This document shows, piece after piece, positions 36,801 to 48,800 of a DNA stretch of 64,000 nt (position 1 is the first letter of the stretch; each line of letters begins with the position of its first letter). The notes below the pieces were generated by a model, which did not search any database, had not been told where the DNA came from, and saw only the letters and a program-made list of their open reading frames with translations. The DNA is taken from contig OU452228.1 of assembly GCA_911728455.2 (NCBI GenBank), forward strand, positions 8,544,129 to 8,608,128. Direction: 5' to 3'. The stretch comes from Marthasterias glacialis. Taxonomy: Eukaryota > Echinodermata > Asteroidea > Forcipulatida > Asteriidae. Made by a program: the position numbers and the translations under genes.

Positions 36801-39800
36801 TGAAATTGCTAAGGGAATTTTTTTTCAAAATGACTTTGGCTGCACATAGGCCTAACAATCTGATAGTGTTAATAAAAAAAAAATTAAGAGTACATTCCAA
36901 ATCAAAAAAGTTAAATAATGACGACTGGCCACATATTTTGAGAATATTGACAAAAGAGAAAATATGCTTGTATCATACATAGGTTCTGTTTTTGCGCTTG
37001 TCTCTGAAGTTATTTCGATCAGTGAATTTTAATGTCAGGAACTTGTTTCTAGTCAGGGTTCTCAAAGCGCCCCCCCCCCCAGACTTTCTATTATTTTTAA
37101 TATTTTTAGTAACTAATACTATTTTTATATTGTGAATTTTGAGCCGCCAAACTTTCCCAGGTACTCCAACATTACTTCTCTTGTGACCGATAAGATCAAA
37201 CACTTTATTTTTGTTGCATTAAATGTCAATATTTTTATTTTTACCATCAGATATTAAACCCCCAGAATTCACCTCTTGTCCCGGTGACATTTCTCTCCCA
37301 ACCGATCTTCGCCTGAACTTTGCAACCAACCCTGCGAGCTGGCACCAACCGGAGGCAGAAGACAATGATGGAGAGCCAGACATCGAGGCGTCACCGTCTG
37401 CTACGCAGGAGAGGTTCTACCTGGATGAAGTAACAGTCATCACCTACACAGCACGTGATGGGGTGGGACTTGAAAGCACATGCACTTTCAGCATTACAGT
37501 CACAGGTACTGCATTTAGATTTTACACCCTTTCCCCCGTCATCAGGGATTTATGCACACCCTCCCCCATCCATATAGACATCGTCGGCCGCTTGCAATCA
37601 TTTTGGTAATCACCAACGTGTATTTCAGTTGTGTTTAACTGTTACAATTATCCGGGGCGCGGCGCAAAATGTGGTATTGAGCCAATCACTACAAAGAAAT
37701 ATCTTCTGCGTTACGGTACACTAAATTATGTGCATAAAGTTGCTGTGCGTCAGGCTGACACAGGTGTTAATAAGTTTTGTGTAATTACACCAGATACAAT
37801 CTTCTTTTTAACCCTTTAGCACTTGCACACAATTAAACATCGCGTCATTTACTCCTTGAATGCGTCACGAAAATTCACAAAATTTCCTACTGTGCATAGA
37901 AATCCAAAGATAACTTTCGTTGTGAGTATTTTCTTGTGTTACAAGTTTAGTTTATTGTGTAGAGGATGAAACTACCTTTGTGAGTGAGCTTGGTAAGAAG
38001 AAATCTGTTAAATATTTTCAATAAACATGAACCGCGTGTACTTTTCTTATGGATAGGTGATCACCAAAATGGCAATGTTGAAAGCACGTGTGTGATTTGT
38101 GACAAAGTTGCACAAGATTCCGTGCTTCTAAACAAGGGGAAAAGGTAATCATTGCATAGCAGTGCTGTGATTAAATTTGCTTTCAAATTGTCTTTAAACA
38201 CATTGACTTTCCGCCGAGGAAAACTGTACTTGAGTTGTGTCAATTTTTACCTCCATACAATCTTAAAGATTTTCTTTACTGACTGTAATTTGTTTTTCAA
38301 CCACAGATGAAGAGCCACCGCAAGTTATCAGCTGCCCTGATGATGTTGAAGCAGAGAGTAGCGACCGTTCAGTCGCAATTATCTGGGATGAACCAGATTT
38401 TAAGGATAACTCTGGGCAGGACTTAAGGGTCATTTCCAACCGTCCATCTGGATCAAAATTCTCCTGGGGTTTGCCTGAAAAAGTCTGGTATATAGCAACA
38501 GATGCGGCTGAAAATACTGTGAGCTGTGAGTTCACTGTGTCCGTCAAACGTAAGTCTTCAAATATGTACCTCAAGGAAAAAATATTAAATGACAAAGCTG
38601 TAATCTCTTGCAAGCAATAGTAAAATACTGTTATTGCTGTTACTCAGTTTGTTACTTGAATCGAGGACGCTGGTGTTCAAAGTCAAATGATGAGAACTTC
38701 TGTCTTGTTGTTCTACGACAAATTGTGGTAATTTTGAAAAACTGAATATAGTGGCAAATTTGCTTACGAGATGCTTACAAGGTGCTTCACAAAATTTACA
38801 GTTTCAAGTAGGACGATAACAAATATTCAGAAATACCTGAGACAGTTTATCCATTCTGATTGGTCCAGAGGAGATCACAGGTTGATGTTTAAATGTGCGA
38901 TGTAGACATGGCTCAAAGCTTTTAAACAAGGACTGAGGAAATTGAGTCAAAAGGGGGCGCTATCAGAGGATTGCGTAGAGTGCCCAAATTGCACGGCTCA
39001 ATTTAAATTGGTAGCCCCGTGGAGGAAGATGGTAGCGTTTAAATTTGGCTCAAGCAAGTTTGAAACTTGCACACGCAATTTTGAAACTTGCGCGAGGCGC
39101 TCGACATGGATAGAAATTTTACGCAGACCTGAGAGAGGGGAGCTTTCAGATTTGTTGTCAACTTTTAAAGGTTAAAATTGGATGTTTCTAACAGAAAGGT
39201 ATTTATGAATGGGAATAAAAGTGTGTTGAATCGGTTTTCAACCAGTTGTTTAAATACGGTAAGGCCTGGTTCTGGATGATTTTAACAAGATGAAGTTGAG
39301 GTAAAATTATCTAGAACCAGGCCTCACCGTGTTAAAACAACTTGTTGAAAATCTCTTCACCACACTTTGATTCCCTTATTAAAAAGTTACTCATAAAAAA
39401 TATTAACTATTTGAAGTTGAACAGCAAAAGATATACAAATAATAATTTGTACAGTTTGAATGATGATGTAATACTCAAATGTTTTCAGGAAGAAAGTGCT
39501 TATCACCTTCGCACAAACTTCAGTTTCTGATATCTAGTTCTAAATCTTGTTCATGTTTTTTCTTTCTTTTCGATTTAGAGTACAGGTGCCCCTTTCACCC
39601 TCGACCACGAAATGGTGCCCTGGCCTGCGAGACTTGGTTAGGGGGACAGTTCTGTCGAGTCTCTTGCAACATCAACTTTGATTTCAACAGAAACCCTGAG
39701 GAATTGTACTACTGCAGAACCCTTCCTGGGAGCGACATAGCGGATTGGGGACCTGCTCCTCTTAGCATCAACCCAGCCAGCTTCAAAATGCCCTGGCCAG

Positions 39801-42800
39801 AATGCACTGGTAAATGTTACAATTAACAAGAATTAAAGGGAAAATTAATTAAAACTTATATATGTAGCAGTGATATGCTATTTTCTCATGAAACCCAATT
39901 CAATTTTTTTTTTCACAAAAACAAAATATAACTAACAATAATCATGTAAAGGTGAAAAAATTAATTGTGTAAATTAAATGTATTTTTATATAATTTGTGT
40001 GTAAAATATATTAACAAAAATAATTATATAAACAAAAAACAATTGGTCATTATTTGTATGTGAAATATATTTTAAAAAATAATTTTATAAACAAAAACCA
40101 ATATATATCATTTGTATGTGAAAATATAATTGGAAAAAATGATATATATAAAAAAGTATATATATAATACTCATTGAAATATTTATAAAATTTACATAAT
40201 ATTTAAGTTAATTTTTTTTTGGAAGTAACAATTATAAGTAACATTATATTTGTTAATAATTTTTTCTAACCGTTTTTTTTTTATTGAGGAAATATATTTT
40301 GGCGTTATACGATATCCAATATATTCATGACAAACATGTGTACACAAATTTATATAAAAGGCGAAATTATAAATTTACGAAACAATAATTAATCACGGAG
40401 AACTATTTCTAAGATACAATTATTTGCTTGTTTGTAATACAACGTTTTACAAATATAAAGTGTTGGCCGAATTACGGCACAAGGTGGCGCTCTTGTATAT
40501 AGTGCAGTGTTTTACAAAGTAAAAGTTAGGGCACAAGATGGCGCTGTCACAAATGGTCATGAATTCTTTAAACTCTTGAGACATGGGTTTTAGTCAGTGG
40601 AATTAGCTCAGGATCACGAGTAAAGTAGGCCGCGCCGACGTTTCTCTGTCCGGTGTCTGGGCAGCTAGCAAAGATCAGATAGCGCACAGCAGCTAGCTAG
40701 CTGTAGGGTGCACTTCACTAAATTATGGAATTCTATCTCTTATGAAATTCTATCTCTGACATTTCAACGTCGCATGTATGGCGATGATTGTAATGTCCCT
40801 AGCCGCTTGCGCCGTAAACGGCGCAATGTTGCGTCGTGCCTTCGCATAGTCGCGTCAGGCTGTTGCATTGTCGCGTCTTGCCGTCGCATTGTCCCTTTGT
40901 GTGGTCGCATTGTCGCATCGTGCTGTCGCAATGTCGCCCGGAAGCATTTGAAGTGCGTCCTCTTTTGTCAAGCACTGAATAATACAGTAAAACTGCTTCC
41001 GGGTGACAATGCGACGGCACGATGGGACTATTCGACGGCACGACCCGACAATGCGCCGTTGACGTCGCAAGCTGGGGACACTACAATCACCACCATACAT
41101 GTGACATTGACAAGCGCTGTATACTCAGTGCTTTCGAGTCCTGTGGGAAAAAAAATCCACCGGCAACTCGGGTGGGATTCGAACCCACGACTCCCGCATG
41201 ACTAGAGCAGATGTCTAATGGCTAATTTTTTCACCTTTGGCTTACCATAGAACTTATCAATCTTAATATTCTTAATTGTTTGTTTTGCACTTTATTTATA
41301 TTTTGCTTATTTTTCACTGTAGAAATTAGGAGCATCAAAATGTGGTGTGTACTTTTTCTTTCGTAGAAAAAAGGGATCCAAGTGTTGAAGTTGGACTGGA
41401 GCTCAATTTTTTCACGGGGGATTGTCAGGCAAATAACACTGAAATCAAAGAGGACTTCTTCAATAAATTCCAAATATTTAGCCAGATGATTCCAGGATTC
41501 TGTCCAGTGGACATTGGCTGTACCTTGGAGAATGTTGAAGTGTCTTGCGGCCCAGCGGACCCACCGGCGGGACGTCGACGACGACGACAAGCCAATAATG
41601 TCCTGTCCATCATGTTCACAGTTAAGGTTGATGCACCAGAGCCAGCAGTGGATCAAATGCAGGTGATTACATTTCTTTGCGTTTATTTGAATGAAGGAAA
41701 GAGTAGTGCCATAGTCATTTCAAACTGGCAGGGTTTGGGCTTATTGATAAAGGACTGAGGTAAAAGGTTAGGTCCTTAGTCACAGGGCCACGACTCTACT
41801 GAAGACCAGCAGGGTCTAGGCCTTTATACAAAGGACCGAGCAGAATGATACAGCGATTTAAATTTCAATTGGAAATCCATCGTTAAGATTTTCTCACAAA
41901 TTCTCAATTTTTTTCTTCACCAGTTTTTTTTCTCCCAATAGACTTGTTGCGCGACCCACATCACGTGACCTGTAGTGCAACGGCACACCCAGGATTAATT
42001 CTAAAGGTGGGGGGCTCAAACAAATGAACGGGTGGGGTCCAGGGGCTGGCCTTCCTGGTTGGGTCCAGGGGTAAAGCCCCTGGTGGGGGTCCAGGGGGCC
42101 AAGCCCCAAGAAGCTCTGAGCTTTTGACATTTTGGGGGTTGAAAAGTCCAGCTCCGTATGACTAAAAACAGAAATTACACATTTTTTAAGCACGTACGTG
42201 TGATACATATCAATCAAACTTTTAATGTTACTGGGATTATTTCTGTAGCATTTACGTGCTGAAAGAAAATGATTTCTCACAAATCAACCGGGACGGGATC
42301 GGTCGTACTTCATGTTGTTTAACGTCAACTCTTTTTATGACAACTCGGACAACTCCATGTATGACTCAAGACATTTTTTGTGCACAATGTCAGTGAATAT
42401 GCACCATTATTAAAAGGCAATGGACTACAAGCGCAGTAGCCAGTAGCATTGGCCCAATCGAGGACTGAAAAAAATTTTGTTTTTACGAAAATCTTTATCT
42501 CTCTCTCCAAAAATAAGCTAACATGATAGTTAAAATCAAAATTAGTATTAAGACTTATTTGAAGATAATTTGTGATGAGAGCCAACTTTTACCTCGCACA
42601 CAAACAATGTATCGTCTTTAATGACTGACAGCACAAATCAGTCAACATTGTGATTCAGTAACGAGACAACAATACTTAATAAAGGCAATACGAAATCAGC
42701 GGTCAGCCTGGGACTCCGATTCCACATTGTAAGCACTGCAGTCTAACCACATGACTATCAGCCTGCTTACATGGCGCATGGATATACATTCTGCATGGCT

Positions 42801-45800
42801 TGCATCGTGATCACAATTCGGTGTGCGTTTGGGGGCACTTTCCAGTGAAGTTTTTCACCTTTATCTGCACTGTAAAAATGTAAACGTGTAACCGGCCGAT
42901 GAGAAAATAGTTCGCCTTGGCGATAAAGCAATCCAGGAATTCTATTTTGTCATTTCCTAAATGACATATAGAAAAAATAGTTGTGAATCGAAAGAAAAAA
43001 AGCAAGTGGCACAAGATGAAAAGAAATCCTTGCCGCCGCCGGAAAAACTCAAACCCACACATTTGTGACTTTTCTTCTTCCCTTCTTCTTCTCCTTCGCC
43101 TCTCTCTTTCCATCCCCTTGCACTGTTTTTTTTTTTTTTTTTTTTTTTTTTTTCAGAATCCTCTTGGGGGGGGGGCTCAAGCCCCTCCGAGGCCCCCCCC
43201 CCTTGGGTGCGCCGTTGCTGTAGTGGGTATTGAATGTAAACAAACACGACATAATTTTGGGTTCAATGTTGTGTAGTAGGCGACGTATCTTTACAAACAA
43301 CTTAACTCTCAAAATGGCAAACCATTATTATGCAGACAATAGTGTGATGTCGGTGAAGTGGTCAATAAAAGCTGAGTATTATAATTATTAATGTTATTTT
43401 TATCAATAATTTTGTTTCCCATTTCACAGAGCAGCATGCCATCAACCAGTTCTGACAACCTCAACTCCATCAGCATCTTGGACAATTTCATGGAAGCCAT
43501 GGACAATATCGTATCAACCGGACAGTTTAACATAACAACCGGGGAGGGGGAAGTTCTCTCACCGACTGGTTCACTCAATGTTGTACGCCCAATAAAGCTC
43601 TTGTGCGAACTCGGTGAAGTTCTACGCAATAACTCCTGCAGTAAGTAGTGTCAAATTATCTTTTGCGGTTAAAGGGTGGGGAAACAATGTGACAAAATAT
43701 TGTTCAGTAAAAGTGTAGTTTTATATTGCACAACGTACATCATAGTGACGCTCCTTGTGCCAAATTATCAGAGGCAACCGGGTAAGGATTGCTAAGAATG
43801 ATTATCGTGAAATGAAGGAACCTGGGCCCAATTTCATGGCGCTGGTTACCAAATAATTCTGCGTTCAGAGCAGGACACAGAGTGCGGTCAAACTCAGCTA
43901 CCTCTAGGTTCTATTTCTATCCTGTTGGTAAGTGATGACGTTTTGGAGCCGGAAGTACAGATGTAATGAATGTTCATGTACAAGTATGTATATAATTCGT
44001 TTACATTGCACTTCCGGCTCCAAAACGTCATCACTTACGAACAGGATAAATTTTCCCTGTGTGCCAACAGTGGTGGTAGACACTGATTCCCATTCCACCA
44101 AGAGAGGTTCAGACTATTTAATCCTTCCAGCCTCGGTGTGGTTGCATTGATTTAAAAGAGAGAGAAACAAGATGGCTGCCTGATCAAAGCCTTTAACGAC
44201 TCATTTTCATATTCCACAACAAACTTGCTCAAATTTCATTTTCACCATGCAAAGTTTGAAAAATGTTTTTTTTATATAATTCTTGTAAACAGTTGTTTGC
44301 CCGTCCGGTACCTACCATGACTTTGAGGGCGGTGTTTGTCGCGACTGCAGTGTTGGTTATTATCAGGACATGGATGGTCAGCTTGACTGCCAGCAGTGTC
44401 CACAAGGAACTTCCACTCGACGTACCAACGCCATATCGATTGAAGATTGCAAAAGTAAATTTTCTACTCCCTTTTTATACTTGATTAACAATAATAGTGC
44501 AAAGTTTTTATACAGCACTTTATCACACTTGACGAGGGTCTCAAATTGCTCTTTATTCCTACAACATGTATGCAAAGCTATGTTTGATTTATGAGACCCA
44601 TTCATATAGCACCATGTGAGGGTTAACAAGGTGATGTGGCTCAATCTGCTGCCAACCATGCCCCAAACACATGGGAAAACCCCATCTCTTAACAATAAGG
44701 GTACTGGGTTCTTTTGCAGGTGTTACGCAACACGCAGGACCTATCCCTTAAAACCCTTTTGTCAGCCACAAGATGATTAAATTCAGCAGGTACTACCAAA
44801 TATGGCCATAACTTTTTTTTCAACGGGCCAAAAAAGCCAAGATTCCATGTAAACCTCACCCGTGGTATACCTCACAAGCCTGTAGACTTTCATTGGCCAG
44901 ACCCTAACCACTGCAAAGTAAGGAGTGTTGAAAGACAGCAGCCACCTGTCTCCGTGCAGTAATTGATTGACCCTTGTGCTAAGGGTCAGTGGCACAAGGC
45001 GGTATGCACTTTGTGAAAACAACTTGCGGCCGCACACTGATCGTAAATAACACAAGTGTAAGTCTTGACTGGTGCTCCAATTCACCCACATGGTCTTTTA
45101 TTATAGCTTTGGGCATGCATCGGGGGGGGGGGGGGGGGGGGCGTTATTGACCTAAAAGACAGGGTGTTGATAAAAAATCAGCTTGTGGATACACAGCGGA
45201 AAGTTTTCATTGTGGATGACCCCAGTTAAAAGTCCCTTCCCAACAACGAAACAATTATGGTTGGGCGTTTTGCTCAAGGATGCAAGTGTCACGACCAAGA
45301 ACCGAACCCACACTCTGGTGACAAACACCAGAATTTGACTCCAGGAAAAACAGTTCAGTCGAATCAAGGGAGAGCATTCATAGACCCTATCACAGTTGCT
45401 CATTCTGATTGCCTCAATTTCTGATTGCCTCAATCCAAGTAAATTCTTATGAACATGCTCAAAATCCATGGCAACACATGAACTGTTCTATTATTTGTGG
45501 GTTTTTTTTTTGCCCTTCCACCGATTGTGTGTTAAGCACTGTATACTCAGTACTTTCCCGAGTCCTGTGAAAAAAATTCACAGGCATATTCCTTGGGTGG
45601 GATTCAAACCCACGACCCCGCCATTCTAGAGCAGATGTCTTACCAACTAGCCTACCGAGATTGACCGGCAGCTAGAGGCAGTTTGAATCCTAGTAGCAGT
45701 GGGTACCGCAACCATTATGATATACAATAATATGTGCGGTTGAACGCCCTCAGTGAATTAGCATATATTTGGTTTCTCCACGTTACGTAATAAGGAATGT

Positions 45801-48800
45801 GTTTGAGGGGTGTAGGGTGTGGCGTGAGCTCACTTCACGTTGGTTTGCACCACAGACAAGACGTTTAAAAACTATTCCGTGGCTTACACCAATATCACTC
45901 AGTAAAGCCCAAAAAGTCGAAACTAAAATGACGGCTGCTACGAAAGAAGATCTTGAAGAAATCTTAAGAGCATTTAGAGAGAGCCATAAGGACCTGCAGA
46001 ACTCATTTTCGCAGTCGCTGGAGGCTACTAAAGCTGAATTCAACCAGGAAAATCAGAAGACGATTCAGGCAGTGCAACGAAAGATCTCCACAGTACCGGA
46101 AAAGAAGTGGAAAAGGGAAGGAAACAAGAAGCAATTCGAGTTCAATCAAAACATCGCTATCCTAATAAGTGAAGCCATCGAGGACCCGGCCAGCGTAGAA
46201 ACCAATCTAAAGAAGGCCAAGGACGCCATCACTGCTAGACAGAAGCTGATCAAGCTAGCGGAGCAGAGCGAACATGGCTGGGCCACAGTTTCAGAGTACG
46301 AAACTAACGAGTTGGCATCGGACGAGGATGACGAAAAAAGAATCCAAAGAGCAGAAGCCCGTGCAGCAAAGAAAATCAAGAAGAAGCAATCTACCAACCA
46401 AGCACCAAAGAGATTCAAGAAAGACTGGTCTACTCCTCAGAATCATGTCAATACTGCTCCTATCCAGCTTTTTCGTGGGAGCCAGAATATCAGACAAGGA
46501 AAAGGGAGTTGCTTCTTCTGCGGAAAGTTCGGGCATTGGAAAGAAAGCTGTCCGGTTAGACAACACCAATTTCAGCACCAATTCCAGCAGGGTAACACCA
46601 CAGCCAAACAAGCTTCAGCAAGTATCTAGGGTAAATAAACATATAGTTAGGAATGTTGAGTATAACGAAAGGGCAATCGAAACGATCAATTATGAAAACA
46701 ATGATGTAGAGAAACGGATTGCTGAATACAAACAGAAAGAGGGAAATCATGGAATTCAAGTATCAGGCAGATTAAAAAGCCACGCCTTTTTTTGGCAAAA
46801 AATAGGAACCCCCGAATTCATAATGGAAACCATTGCTAACGGTTATACGATTCCATTTTACGAGTGCCCTCCAGCGCAGGTTTCAAAGAACAATAAGTCT
46901 GCCATTACTCATCATGCCTTTGTAACAGAAGCAATTTTAGATCTATTAAATTTGGACTCGGTCGAAGTATGTTCCTTTCTTCCACACATTGTCAACCCTC
47001 TCACAGTATCAGTACAACAGAATGGGAAAAAACGTCTTATACTAGACTTGCGGCTGGTGAACAGATGCATCCGAAAACAATCAGTAAAGTACGAGGACTT
47101 GCGTACTGCCCAAAACTTTCTGCGGAAAGGGGGTTTCATGTTTAAATTTGACCTTAAATCAGGTTATCACCATGTGGACATACACCCAATTCACAGAAAA
47201 TTCTTGGGTTTTGCCTGGCAATTTGGAGGAAAGACAACATACTTTAGATTTAAGTGCCTCCCATTTGGCCTTAGCTCTGCTCCATTCATATTTACAAAAG
47301 TAGTTAGACCTTTGGTGAAAAAATGGAGGAGCGAAGGAAAGGCCATTGTAGTATATCTAGATGATGGTCTAGGATATGGTAGGAGTTATTCCGAAGCATG
47401 TACAGCTAGCGAAAATATAAAAGCTGATCTTGGGGCATCGGGGTTTGTACCAAATGAACAAAAGTCAAAATGGGAGCCAGTCAAAACACTAGAGTGGCTA
47501 GGATACGAGGTAGATCTAAACTTGGGGTCATTCAAGGTACCTGAACGAAGAATCAATGATATTTACCAAGGCATCTTAGGAATCCTTCAGAGCAAAAGTG
47601 AAGACAGTTCAAAAGTAAAGGCGAGAGCATTGGCCAGTGTCGCGGGCAAGATAATTTCTACAAGCCTTGCAGTGGGAAACATAACTAATCTCATGACTAA
47701 AGCCTTACATGTTTGTATAGAATCCAGAAAAAATTGGGGTTCTTCTGTCTCAGTGTCGAGTCAGGCGATGGGGGAACTGAAATTCTGGTTGAAAAATATT
47801 CAAACATTGAACAAACAAACAATAGAACCGAAGCATTCAGCCTCAAGAGTAGTATATTCAGACGCAAGCAGCTCAGGGTACGGTGGTTATGTCGTAGATG
47901 TATCAGATGAATGTGCTCATGGACAGTGGGACCACATTGAGAAAGTTAGAAGTTCAACCTGGAGAGAACTCAAGGCCGTAGAAATGGTGATGTTATCATT
48001 TGTAAAGAAGTTGGCGAAGCACAGGGTGAAATGGTTCACAGACAATCAAGCAGTAGCTAAGATAATTACTAACGGTAGTATGAAGGAAGACCTCCAAAAT
48101 ATCGCCCTAGATATTTTTAGTTTTTGCTTGAGACAAAACATTTCCCTAGAAATAGAGTGGGTACCAAGAACAATGAACGAAAGGGCAGACTATATCAGTA
48201 AGATCGTAGACACTGACGATTGGTCCGTTTCAGATACCTTGTTCAATCAAATCGAAGAAGTGTGGGGACCACACACCATCGACAGATTCGCCTCATATTA
48301 TAATACCAAACTTCCTCGATTCAACTCAAGATTTTGGAACCCTGGGTGTGAAACCATAGATGCATTTACAGTTGACTGGTCAAACGAAAATAATTGGATA
48401 GTGCCCCCAATCCACCTTATGCCAAGAGTAATTTTTCATATGAACTGTACACATGCTTCTGGATCTATTATTTGTCCAAAGTGGTACTCTGCCCCGTTTT
48501 GGCCAATTCTGTTTCCAGATGGAAAAACTCCTATAGTTGGAGTTAAAGAGATTCAGGAATTCCTGTATTTTCCTGGTATGTTTGCAAGAGGCAGGGGAGA
48601 TAACGAACAGTTCGTTAGCCAGATAGCCAGAAGTGCTATACTAGCAATCAGATTGCAGTTTTAAGGTGGAACTAAAGCAAAGAAAGCTTCTGTTCAACTA
48701 AGATAGGTTGAAAAGAGAAATGTCCTACAGTAGGAAAGAGAGAAACGAGTTCATAGCTATGTTTATTAGGGACACAGCAATCTTAGCTGGAATCAACTAC

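Noticed and set aside
42957..43312. Lysine- and glutamate-rich frames around 43.0-43.3 kb
   Set aside because: They are translations of a polypyrimidine/poly-T tract and a GC-rich dispersed repeat.
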